The position numbers and the translations under genes were made by a program. Of a DNA stretch of 15,791 nt, positions 6,426 through 13,581 are shown piece after piece; the first letter of the stretch is position 1; every line of letters begins with the position of its first letter. The notes beneath the pieces were generated by a model. The model made no database searches. It saw only the letters and a program-made list of their open reading frames with translations, and was not told the origin of the DNA. This DNA comes from Campylobacterota bacterium (GTDB lineage Bacteria; Campylobacterota; Campylobacteria; Campylobacterales; JAADDG01), in the NCBI GenBank assembly GCA_013154075.1, contig JAADDG010000028.1:1-15791 (forward strand), in the 5' to 3' direction.

Positions 6426-6956
6426 ATGGCGCATAAATGGTATGCTATTCAAACTTATGCAGGTAGCGAGCTTGCCGTAAAGAGAGCTATTCAAAATCTT
6501 GTAAAAGATTTGGGAATAGAGGAGAAGCTTAAAGAGGTTGTGGTTCCTACCGAAGACGTTATCGAAATAAAAGATAAAAAGAAGAAAATAACCGAAAGAA
6601 GTCTTTATCCGGGATACGTTTTCGCAAATATCGATTTGGATACCGATCTTTGGCACAAAATCCAATCTTTGCCGAAAGTGGGAAGATTTATAGGCGAATC
6701 CAAAAAACCTACTCCTTTAAGCGAAAAAGACGTTCAGCTAATTTTAGAGAAAGCTCAGAAGAAAGGCTCTCCTAAACCTAAAATCTATTTTGAAGAGGGT
6801 GAAAGTGTCAGAATAACCGAAGGTCCTTTTGCAAATTTCACCGGGGTTGTGGAAGAGTATGATATGGAGCACGGAACGTTGAAACTAAACGTTTCCATTT
6901 TCGGAAGAAGTACGCCAGTAGAAATCTTATATACTCAAGTAGAAAAAATCGTTTAA
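6426..6956 (+). CDS. nusG: Transcription termination/antitermination factor NusG
   Basis: A 176-residue two-domain factor. The NGN domain (about 1-112), beginning 'KWYAIQTYAGSE' and containing 'LYPGYVFANID', binds the RNA polymerase clamp. The KOW domain (about 124-176), 'GESVRITEGPFANFTGVVEEYD', binds Rho or ribosomal protein S10. It couples transcription to translation and aids Rho-dependent termination. The start is supported by AGGAAA upstream; it lies 17 bp after secE and 12 bp before rplK, so co-transcription is expected. Length and motifs are standard. Confidence 0.98.
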   Translation: MAHKWYAIQTYAGSELAVKRAIQNLVKDLGIEEKLKEVVVPTEDVIEIKDKKKKITERSLYPGYVFANIDLDTDLWHKIQSLPKVGRFIGESKKPTPLSEKDVQLILEKAQKKGSPKPKIYFEEGESVRITEGPFANFTGVVEEYDMEHGTLKLNVSIFGRSTPVEILYTQVEKIV

Positions 6957-6968
6957 GAAAGGTAAGCA

Positions 6969-7394
6969 ATGGCTAAAAAAGTTATTGGTGAAATCAAATT
7001 GCAAATTCCTGCGGGTAAAGCGAATCCTTCGCCTCCGGTAGGTCCTGCCCTTGGTCAAAAGGGTGTAAATATTATGGAGTTTTGTAAAGCTTTCAACGAA
7101 AAAACCAAAGATATGATGGGATTTAACATTCCCGTTATCATTACGGTTTATGCGGATAGAAGTTTTACGTTTATCACTAAGCAACCGCCTGCGTCGGATC
7201 TTATCAAAAAAGCTTTAGGTATCCAAAAAGGCTCTTCCAATCCTTTGAAAGATAAGGTAGGAAAGCTTACAAGAGAGCAGCTTATGGATATCGTAGAGAA
7301 AAAGATTGCGGATCTAAATACGAAAGATAGAGAGCAAGCGGCCAAAATTATAGCCGGAAGCGCCAGAAGTATGGGCGTTGAAGTAGAAGAATAA
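6969..7394 (+). CDS. rplK: 50S ribosomal protein L11
   Basis: A 141-residue protein of standard length that binds the GTPase-associated region of 23S rRNA at the base of the stalk and is needed for RelA-type stringent sensing. The N-terminal domain has the proline-rich 'NPSPPVGPALGQKGVNIMEFCKAFN'. The C-terminal rRNA-binding domain (about 72-141) ends with 'AAKIIAGSARSMGVEVE'. Ribosome binding site AAAGG (6958-6962) lies six bases upstream. The leader is only 12 nt long, so there is no room for an L1-binding leader before rplK as found in E. coli. Confidence 0.98.
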   Translation: MAKKVIGEIKLQIPAGKANPSPPVGPALGQKGVNIMEFCKAFNEKTKDMMGFNIPVIITVYADRSFTFITKQPPASDLIKKALGIQKGSSNPLKDKVGKLTREQLMDIVEKKIADLNTKDREQAAKIIAGSARSMGVEVEE

Positions 7395-7455
7395 TCTAAA
7401 TTTTTATGCCTAACCACGGGCTAAAGTGGAAGCAAAAAAATAAGCGGAGTTATAA

Positions 7456-8160
7456 ATGTCAAAGAAACATTCAAAAAGATATCAAGAACTACTTAAAAAA
7501 ATAGAAAAAGATAAAATCTACTCTTTAGAAGAGGCGGTAGAGAAAGTAAAAGATCTAAAATCTGCCAAGTTTGACGAAACTGTTGAAGTAGCTATGCAGC
7601 TAAACGTAGATCCAAGACATGCGGATCAGATGGTAAGAGGATCCGTGGTACTTCCTAACGGAACCGGTAAACAAGTAAGAGTTGCCGTAGTGGCAAAAGG
7701 CGCTAAAGCAGACGAAGCTAAAGAGGCCGGAGCCGATTTGGTAGGAGCTGAGGATCTAATCAGCGATATTCAAAGCGGAAAGATAGATTTCGATATTTTG
7801 ATAGCTACTCCCGATATGATGGGAATGGTAGGTAAAGTAGGTAGAATTTTGGGACCTAAAGGTTTGATGCCGAATCCTAAAACCGGTACGGTAACTATGG
7901 ATGTGGCTAAAGCCGTTAAAAACGCAAAAACCGGACAAGTTAACTTTAGAGTGGACAAAAAAGGAAATATTCACGCCGGTGTAGGTAAAGCGAGCTTCGA
8001 TAGTAAGAAACTTTTAGAGAATATCGAAGAGTTCGTTAGAGCGATCAACAAACATAAACCTGCCGCGGCTAAAGGTAGATATATCAAACATGCCGCTTTA
8101 TCACTGACTATGAGTCCTTCAGTAGATCTGAACACTCAAGAATTAATGGAAATGAAATAG
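7456..8160 (+). CDS. rplA: 50S ribosomal protein L1
   Basis: A 234-residue protein forming the L1 stalk of the large subunit, which moves with the E-site tRNA. The family signature 'GRILGPKGLMPNPKTGTV' (about residues 129-146) is intact, and the two-domain layout (domain I from both termini, domain II inserted) is normal. Ribosome binding site GGAG (7446-7449) lies six bases before the ATG. It is separated from rplK by 61 bp containing a small CCAC/GTGG stem (7414-7417 with 7426-7429) of uncertain meaning. In many bacteria L1 represses its own operon through an mRNA site; I cannot place that site confidently here. Confidence 0.98.
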   Translation: MSKKHSKRYQELLKKIEKDKIYSLEEAVEKVKDLKSAKFDETVEVAMQLNVDPRHADQMVRGSVVLPNGTGKQVRVAVVAKGAKADEAKEAGADLVGAEDLISDIQSGKIDFDILIATPDMMGMVGKVGRILGPKGLMPNPKTGTVTMDVAKAVKNAKTGQVNFRVDKKGNIHAGVGKASFDSKKLLENIEEFVRAINKHKPAAAKGRYIKHAALSLTMSPSVDLNTQELMEMK

Positions 8161-8205
8161 ACCAATCTATTTAGCCAAAATAAATTGTTTATCTTAGACT
8201 TAAGA

Positions 8206-8302
8206 GAATGGGGGCCCTTTCGGGCTTAAACAGAGAGTTTCCTCCGAAACGCTCACTCCCTTTTTGGGATGCCCCGTTCGATGAAGTCGGAAAGGAGGAA
8301 AA
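8206..8302 (+). promoter_or_regulatory. L10 leader: autoregulatory mRNA structure of rplJL, with SD-complementary loop
   Basis: The spacer before rplJ folds convincingly. A closing helix pairs 8206-8213 with 8272-8279 (GAATGGGG with CCCCGTTC, one T-G pair). It encloses three hairpins: GCCC/GGGC with TTTC loop (8214-8225); GAG-A-GTTTC/GAAAC-G-CTC with CTCC loop (8233-8254); and TCCC/GGGA with TTTTT loop (8257-8269). Placement directly before rplJ matches the known L10 leader family, where the L10-(L7/L12) complex binds and represses rplJL. TTTCCTCC (8238-8245) is exactly complementary to GGAGGAAA (8294-8301), which contains the rplJ Shine-Dalgarno. An alternative fold could therefore hide the start site. 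There is no terminator-type U-run, so translational rather than transcriptional control is likely. Confidence 0.75.
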
Positions 8303-8818
8303 ATGACAAGAGAAGAGAAAGTCAAGCTGGTCGAAGAGCTCTCCGAAGAGTTTAAAGAGGTCGGAGGTATCGTCGTTTGCGGCTTTGAAGGCATGACTGT
8401 TCAAGAGATGGAAGCCTTGAGAAACGAAGCGAGAGATCAAGGCATCAAAGTTAGAGTTATCAAGAACAGACTTGCCGATATCGCTTTCAAAAACGTCGGT
8501 ATCGAAGGTCTTACTCTTAAAAATACGAACATGTTCGTATGGGGAGACGACATTGTCGCTTTGGCTAAAGTCGTTACGAAGTATGCTAAGACTGCGAGCG
8601 ATAAGTTCAGCATCAAAAACGGCTACTTCGAAGGCAAAGTTGTTGAGCCGAGCGTCATAGAAGAGTATTCCAAACTCGCTTCCAAAGAGGAGTTCTTGGG
8701 AATGCTACTTTCGACTTGGACTGCGCCGCTACGCAACTTCCTTTATGTGCTTAACGGCGTTCAAAGAGAGTTTGTTACCGCTCTTAACGAGATTAAAAAA
8801 CAAAAAGAAGCGGCTTAA
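8303..8818 (+). CDS. rplJ: 50S ribosomal protein L10
   Basis: A 171-residue protein that anchors L7/L12 dimers and binds 23S rRNA with L11. The N-terminal globular RNA-binding domain begins 'MTREEKVKLVEELSEEFKEVGGIVVCGFEGMTVQEMEALRNEARDQGIKVRVIKNRLA', typical for L10. The C-terminal helix (about 137-170) carries the L12 dimer-binding segments. The start follows a strong AAAGGAGG with only 4 nt spacing, inside the autoregulatory leader. Codons end in C (GTC, ATC, TTC) more often than in rplA next to it. rplL follows after 63 bp. Confidence 0.98.
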   Translation: MTREEKVKLVEELSEEFKEVGGIVVCGFEGMTVQEMEALRNEARDQGIKVRVIKNRLADIAFKNVGIEGLTLKNTNMFVWGDDIVALAKVVTKYAKTASDKFSIKNGYFEGKVVEPSVIEEYSKLASKEEFLGMLLSTWTAPLRNFLYVLNGVQREFVTALNEIKKQKEAA

Positions 8819-8881
8819 TTTCGCATTTTGATAGATAAAACAATAAAAACAAAAAAACAAAAAAATTAAGGGAGAAGAGAA

Positions 8882-9262
8882 ATGGCTATCACTAAAGAAG
8901 ACGTAATCGAGTATATCTCAAATCTTTCCGTTCTTGAGCTATCTGAGCTTGTAAAAGAGTTCGAGGAGAAATTCGGAGTTTCAGCTACTCCTACGGTAGT
9001 TGCTGGCGGAGCTGCTGCAGGCGGAGAGGCAGGCGGTGCTACTGAAGAGAAAACTGAGTTTGACGTTATCTTGACATCTGCAGGTGCTAAGAAAATCAAC
9101 GTTATCAAAGCTGTTAGAGCAATCACCGGTCTTGGTCTTAAAGAGGCTAAAGAGGCTGTTGAGAACACTCCTACTAAAATCAAAGAGGGTGTATCTAAAG
9201 ACGAGGCTGAAGAGGTTAAAAAACAACTTGAAGAGGCCGGAGCTTCTGTCGAGATTAAGTAA
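8882..9262 (+). CDS. rplL: 50S ribosomal protein L7/L12
   Basis: A 126-residue acidic stalk protein present in several copies per ribosome, recruiting EF-Tu, EF-G, IF2 and RF3. Layout: dimerising N-terminal helices (about 1-33), an Ala/Gly-rich hinge (about 38-53), and a C-terminal factor-binding domain with 'KINVIKAVRAITGLGLKEAKEAVENTPT'. Codon use is as strongly biased as in tuf. The spacer before it is very A-rich (26 of 31 bases at 8835-8865), followed by GGGAG (8870-8874) seven bases before the ATG. An unstructured leader of this kind favours high initiation and fits the need for more L12 than L10. A terminator-like hairpin follows. Confidence 0.98.
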   Translation: MAITKEDVIEYISNLSVLELSELVKEFEEKFGVSATPTVVAGGAAAGGEAGGATEEKTEFDVILTSAGAKKINVIKAVRAITGLGLKEAKEAVENTPTKIKEGVSKDEAEEVKKQLEEAGASVEIK

Positions 9263-9274
9263 CTCTTTTCAATC

Positions 9275-9297
9275 AAAGAGGGCTTCGTCCCTCTTTT
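9275..9297 (+). terminator. Intrinsic terminator/attenuator between rplL and rpoB
   Basis: AAAGAGGG (9275-9282) pairs perfectly with CCCTCTTT (9289-9296) around a CTTCGT loop, starting 12 nt after the rplL stop. The T-run is only TTTT (9294-9297), three of which are in the stem, then ATG. It should terminate incompletely. A partial terminator at this place is well known in E. coli, where it keeps polymerase subunit synthesis below that of ribosomal proteins. Confidence 0.7.
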
Positions 9298-9313
9298 ATG
9301 TATAAGTATCTTA

Positions 9314-9365
9314 GTAATTTAATATAATTTAGAATAATATTTTATTCTAAATTATATTAGGTTAT
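9314..9365 (+). repeat. Long AT-rich inverted repeat upstream of rpoB
   Basis: The arms at 9320-9337 and 9342-9359 are perfect reverse complements over 18 bp around a TATT loop. Pairing extends outward to 9314/9365, giving about 24 bp with three G-T pairs. It follows the rplL terminator by 16 nt and its 3' edge runs into the putative -10 box of rpoB (9363-9368). Possible roles are an operator covering the -35 region, or in RNA a long stem for RNase III, as known in the rplL-rpoB spacer of E. coli. Which one applies cannot be decided here. Confidence 0.8.
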
Positions 9366-9368
9366 AAT
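9363..9368 (+). promoter_or_regulatory. Putative rpoBC promoter, -10 box
   Basis: A perfect TATAAT lies 52 bp before the rpoB ATG, downstream of the rplL terminator. No TTGACA-like -35 is present at the expected place (9340-9345 reads TTTTAT), which is common in Campylobacterota sigma-70 promoters. Transcription would start near 9375, giving a leader of about 46 nt. The -35 side is occupied by the inverted repeat at 9314-9365. Confidence 0.5.
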
Positions 9369-9381
9369 ACAGACCCCCTTC

Positions 9382-9395
9382 TATTTGTACAAATA
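9382..9395. repeat. 14-bp perfect palindrome in the rpoB leader
   Basis: TATTTGTACAAATA is its own reverse complement. It lies just downstream of the predicted rpoB transcription start and upstream of the GAGG ribosome binding site (9410-9413). The TTGT-ACAA core has the form of a dimeric regulator site, but no regulator can be named. As RNA it would give only a weak 5-bp stem. Confidence 0.45.
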
Positions 9396-9420
9396 ACTAT
9401 TTCTGCTACGAGGTTGATTA

Positions 9421-12400
9421 ATGTTAAACAGTTTAAAATCAGGAAATAGATTAAGAGTCGATTTTTCCAAAATTCCCAGAAAAATACCGATTCCTAATCT
9501 TTTGCAACTTCAAAAAGAGAGTTATGAATATTTTATAAATGTTCATGAAAACAAAGAGAGTGGAATAGAGAAAGTTTTCCAATCCATTTTCCCCATTCAC
9601 GATCCCCAAAACAGAATTACGCTTGAATATGTAGAGAGTGAAATAGGCAAACCCAAATACACCATAAAAGAGTGTATGGAAAGAGGCCTTACCTATTCTA
9701 TATATATAAAGATGAAAGTAAGGCTGATTTTATGGGATAGAGATGAAAAGACGGGAGAGAAAAAGGGCATCAAAAACGTAAAAGAACAATTTATCTTCAT
9801 ACGCGATATTCCTTTGATGACCGATAGGATCTCCTTTATTATAAACGGTGTGGAGAGAGTTGTCGTAAATCAGCTCCATAGAAGCCCCGGCGTTATTTTC
9901 AAAGAGGAAGAGGCAAGCGGAGCGAGTTCTAAACCTATCTATACTTCTCAAATTATTCCCGATAGAGGTTCTTGGCTCTATTTCGAATACGATACCAAAG
10001 ATGTACTTTACGCAAGAATAAATAAAAGAAGAAAAATACCGGTTACGATTTTGTTTAGAGCTTTGGGATATAGCAAGCAAGATATCATTAAACTTTTCTA
10101 TCCCATTCTCAAAATAAAAATCGATACGGTAAGAAAGAAATTTTTGATACCTTTTACGCCTGATGATTTCGTGGGCAGACTCGATTTCGATCTTAAAGAC
10201 AAAGATGGCAATCTCATTTTGGCCGCAAGAAAGAGACTTACCGCCAAAAGAGCCAAAAAGCTTGCCGAAGAAGGTTTAGAGTGGGTTGAGTATCCGCCCG
10301 AGATTTTGTTTGAGAGACATCTTGCTTCTCCCGTTATCGATCAAGAGAGCGGAGAGGTTTTGTATGAGGCTTTGACCTCTTTGGATGAGAATAAAATCAT
10401 CAAATTGATAGACAGAGGCATAGAAGAGATAGAGATCGCAAACGATCTTGTGAACGGAGTGGATAGAGCTATTATAAACTCCTTTATTGCCGATCAAGAA
10501 ACCTTAAAACTTTTAAAACACACCGAAGGCATAGAGGATGAAAACGATCTATCGGCCATAAGAATCTATAAAGTTATGAGACCGGGAGAGCCGGTGACTA
10601 AAGAGGCCGCAAAAGCGTTTGTAAACGATCTTTTCTTCAATCCCGAGAGATATGATCTCACGAAAGTGGGTAGAATGAAGATGAACCACAAACTCGGCCT
10701 TGAGGTTCCGGAATACGTAACCGTTTTGACTAACGAAGATATTATAAAAACCGTTAAATATTTAATAAAAGTCAAAAACGGACAAGGCCATATAGACGAT
10801 AGAGATCATCTTGGAAACAGAAGAATCAGAGCTATCGGAGAGCTTTTGGCAAACGAGCTTCATGCCGGTTTGGTGAAAATCCAAAAAGCCATTAGAGACA
10901 AATTTACGACTCTAAGCGGAAATATAGACGATCTTATGCCTCACGATCTTATAAATTCCAAGATGATTACATCCTCTATCATAGAGTTTTTTACGGGCGG
11001 TCAGCTTTCGCAGTTTATGGATCAGACCAACCCTCTTAGCGAAATTACGCACAAAAGAAGACTTTCTGCTCTCGGAGAGGGAGGACTTGTAAAAGAGAGA
11101 GCCGGCTTTGAGGTGAGGGACGTTCATCCGACTCACTACGGAAGAATCTGTCCTATCGAGACTCCGGAGGGTCAAAACATCGGTCTTATCAATACTTTGG
11201 CAACCTATGCCAAAGTAAACGATATGGGATTTATCGAAACTCCGTATAGAAAAGTAAAAGATGCGGTTGTTACCGACGAAATCGTTTATTTGACGGCTAC
11301 TCAGGAAGAGGGTCTTATCATAGCTCCGGCAAGTACGAAAGTTGATGAAAACGGAAAAATCGTAGAGGAGCTTATAGAGGTAAGACACAACGGAGAGATT
11401 ATTTTGGCTGAGAGAGAAAGAGTTGATCTAATAGATCTCTCCTCATTGATGGTTACCGGTATTGCCGCTTCTTTGATTCCGTTTTTGGAGCATGATGATG
11501 CAAACAGAGCCCTAATGGGATCGAACATGCAAAGACAAGCAGTTCCTTTGCTATGGACGGACGCTCCTATTGTAGGAACGGGAATAGAAAAAACGGTATC
11601 AAGAGACGCTTGGGAGGCTATCAAAGCTAAAAGAGGCGGAATCGTAGAGAAAGTGGATAGTTCAAATGTTTATATTTTGGGAGAGGATGAAAACGGAGCC
11701 TATATCGATCACTATAGACTCTATAAAAATATGAGAACCAACCAAAATACTACTTTCTCCCAAAGACCTATCGTCAAAAAAGGTCAAAAAGTAGAGGCCG
11801 GCCAAGTGATAGTGGACGGTCCGAGTATGGATAACGGAGAGCTGGCTCTCGGTAAAAACGTTCTTGTAGCTTTTATGCCGTGGAACGGATATAACTTCGA
11901 GGATGCGATTATTTTGAGTGAAAAACTTCTTAGAGAAGATACTTTCACATCCGTTCATATTTATGAAAAAGAGATAGAGGCAAGAGAACTAAAAGATGGT
12001 ATAGAGGAGATTACAAGAGATATTCCCAATATTAAAGAAGAGAATCTCGCTCATTTGGATGAAAGCGGTATCGTAAAGATAGGAACCTATATAAAACCGG
12101 GAATGATCCTTGTAGGAAAGGTATCTCCTAAAGGAGAGGTTAAACCTACTCCCGAAGAGAGACTTCTAAGAGCGATTTTCGGCGAGAAAGCCGGTCATGT
12201 GGTAAATAAATCTCTATATGCGCCTCCTTCTTTGGAAGGTGTGGTGATTGATGTAAAAATATTTACCAAAAAAGGTTACGAGAGAGATCCGAGAGCCGTA
12301 AAAGCGTATGAAGAAGAAAAGAGAATGTATGAGCAAAACTATCATGATAAACTGCTCATGATAGATAGAGAAGAGATTTTAAAAATCAACTCTCTTTTGA

Positions 12401-13581
12401 CTAAATATCCTTTGGAAGAGGATTGCGAAGTAAACGGCGTTCAGTATAAAAAAGGAGATTATATAAATAAAGAGGATCTCCAAAAAGTAAACAGATTTGC
12501 TCTAAATTCCATTATCAAATGCTTCTCCGATGAAGTGAATAAAAAATATAATGAAATTAAAAAGCACTTCCAAGAGGAGAAAAGAAGACTTAGAGAGGAA
12601 AGAGACGAGAAACTTGCCATTTTGGAAAAAGATGACATCCTTCCAAACGGTGTCGTTAAGCTTGTAAAAGTTTACATAGCCACCAAAAGGAAGATAAAAG
12701 TCGGTGATAAGATGGCGGGAAGACACGGAAACAAAGGTATCGTCTCCAATATCGTTCCTGAAGTGGATATGCCTTATCTAAAAAACGGAGAGACGGTGGA
12801 TATCATCCTAAATCCTTTGGGTGTGCCTTCGCGTATGAATATCGGACAGATTTTGGAAGTGCATTTAGGCCTTGTAGGAAAGAGACTCGGAGAGCAGATA
12901 GAGAAGATCTACAAAGAGAAACAGGGCGAATGGCTCAAAAATCTAAGACAAAAGATGATAGAGATAGCCGATGTCGCTAAATTGATGGAAGCTAAAGCTT
13001 TCTTCGAAAAAATCAGCGACGAAGAGCTGTTGGATTACGCGAGAGATTGGAGCAGAGGCGTTAGATTCGCCACTCCGGTATTTGAAGGCGTAAACGAGGA
13101 GGAGTTTAAAAAACTCTTCGAGATGGCCAAAATAGACAGTGACGGTAAAACTCAGCTTTATGACGGAAGAACCGGCGAGCCTATGAAAGAGAGAGTAAAC
13201 GTAGGATATATGTATATGCTTAAACTTCATCACTTGGTCGATGAGAAAGTACACGCAAGAAGTACCGGTCCTTACTCTCTCGTTACTCAACAGCCGGTCG
13301 GAGGTAAAGCGCTCTTTGGAGGACAGAGATTCGGAGAGATGGAAGTGTGGGCTCTTGAGGCTTACGGAGCCGCTAACACTCTAAAAGAGATGCTCACTAT
13401 CAAGTCCGACGATGTGGACGGAAGAATGCAGGCTTATAAAGCCATTACAAAAGGAGAGGACGTACCTCAAACGGGAATACCCGAAACGTTTTTCGTATTA
13501 ACCAACGAATTAAAAGCTTTAGCGTTAGACGTAGAGATTTATGGCGAGGAAGAAGAGAATGAAGAATCTGGTTCCAATTAG
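9421..13581 (+). CDS. rpoB: DNA-directed RNA polymerase subunit beta
   Basis: A 1386-residue beta subunit, close to the usual Campylobacterota length. The start ATG has GAGG (9410-9413) seven bases upstream and gives the expected 'SGNRLRVDFSKIP' N-terminus. The rifampicin region 'GGQLSQFMDQTNPLSEITHKRRLSALG' carries Q531, D534, H544 and S549, equivalent to E. coli Q513, D516, H526 and S531. All are wild type, so rifampicin sensitivity is predicted. The catalytic-site segment 'KVGDKMAGRHGNKG' has K1097 and K1105 (E. coli K1065/K1073). A charged coiled region at about 1040-1070 is a lineage insertion. The C-terminal 'GGQRFGEMEVWALEAYGAANTLKEMLT' clamp-associated segment is complete. The last 23 bases overlap rpoC in another frame. 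Confidence 0.99.
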   Translation: MLNSLKSGNRLRVDFSKIPRKIPIPNLLQLQKESYEYFINVHENKESGIEKVFQSIFPIHDPQNRITLEYVESEIGKPKYTIKECMERGLTYSIYIKMKVRLILWDRDEKTGEKKGIKNVKEQFIFIRDIPLMTDRISFIINGVERVVVNQLHRSPGVIFKEEEASGASSKPIYTSQIIPDRGSWLYFEYDTKDVLYARINKRRKIPVTILFRALGYSKQDIIKLFYPILKIKIDTVRKKFLIPFTPDDFVGRLDFDLKDKDGNLILAARKRLTAKRAKKLAEEGLEWVEYPPEILFERHLASPVIDQESGEVLYEALTSLDENKIIKLIDRGIEEIEIANDLVNGVDRAIINSFIADQETLKLLKHTEGIEDENDLSAIRIYKVMRPGEPVTKEAAKAFVNDLFFNPERYDLTKVGRMKMNHKLGLEVPEYVTVLTNEDIIKTVKYLIKVKNGQGHIDDRDHLGNRRIRAIGELLANELHAGLVKIQKAIRDKFTTLSGNIDDLMPHDLINSKMITSSIIEFFTGGQLSQFMDQTNPLSEITHKRRLSALGEGGLVKERAGFEVRDVHPTHYGRICPIETPEGQNIGLINTLATYAKVNDMGFIETPYRKVKDAVVTDEIVYLTATQEEGLIIAPASTKVDENGKIVEELIEVRHNGEIILAERERVDLIDLSSLMVTGIAASLIPFLEHDDANRALMGSNMQRQAVPLLWTDAPIVGTGIEKTVSRDAWEAIKAKRGGIVEKVDSSNVYILGEDENGAYIDHYRLYKNMRTNQNTTFSQRPIVKKGQKVEAGQVIVDGPSMDNGELALGKNVLVAFMPWNGYNFEDAIILSEKLLREDTFTSVHIYEKEIEARELKDGIEEITRDIPNIKEENLAHLDESGIVKIGTYIKPGMILVGKVSPKGEVKPTPEERLLRAIFGEKAGHVVNKSLYAPPSLEGVVIDVKIFTKKGYERDPRAVKAYEEEKRMYEQNYHDKLLMIDREEILKINSLLTKYPLEEDCEVNGVQYKKGDYINKEDLQKVNRFALNSIIKCFSDEVNKKYNEIKKHFQEEKRRLREERDEKLAILEKDDILPNGVVKLVKVYIATKRKIKVGDKMAGRHGNKGIVSNIVPEVDMPYLKNGETVDIILNPLGVPSRMNIGQILEVHLGLVGKRLGEQIEKIYKEKQGEWLKNLRQKMIEIADVAKLMEAKAFFEKISDEELLDYARDWSRGVRFATPVFEGVNEEEFKKLFEMAKIDSDGKTQLYDGRTGEPMKERVNVGYMYMLKLHHLVDEKVHARSTGPYSLVTQQPVGGKALFGGQRFGEMEVWALEAYGAANTLKEMLTIKSDDVDGRMQAYKAITKGEDVPQTGIPETFFVLTNELKALALDVEIYGEEEENEESGSN
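13546..13551 (+). promoter_or_regulatory. Ribosome binding site of rpoC, inside rpoB
   Basis: GAGGAA lies seven bases before the ATG at 13559, within the acidic C-terminal codons of rpoB. It decides the rpoC start over the in-frame upstream ATG at 13541, which has no comparable site. The chosen start also gives 13 residues before the conserved 'RPKDFEAFQL', as I recall for Campylobacter RpoC. Confidence 0.6.

Noticed and set aside
7404..7440. CCAC/GTGG stem between rplK and rplA as an L1-binding operator
   Set aside because: Only 4 bp of stem with an 8-nt loop and no match I can vouch for to the L1 site in 23S rRNA; kept only as a remark under rplA.
8161..8205. Separate promoter for rplJ upstream of the L10 leader
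   Set aside because: Candidate boxes such as TTAGCC and TATCTT are too poor to support; AT-rich sequence gives such matches by chance.
8866..9276. 136-codon antisense frame over rplL (and similar antisense frames over tuf and rpoB)
   Set aside because: Serine/alanine-rich shadow of strongly biased codons in the real genes; start and stop simply bracket rplL.
9421..13581. Intein or split rpoB because of its 1386-residue length
   Set aside because: All conserved segments run on without interruption, and the extra length relative to E. coli falls in a charged lineage insertion usual for this phylum.
13541..13581. rpoB-rpoC fusion as in Helicobacter
   Set aside because: The rpoB stop TAG at 13579-13581 is in frame, and rpoC is in a different frame with its own ribosome binding site.
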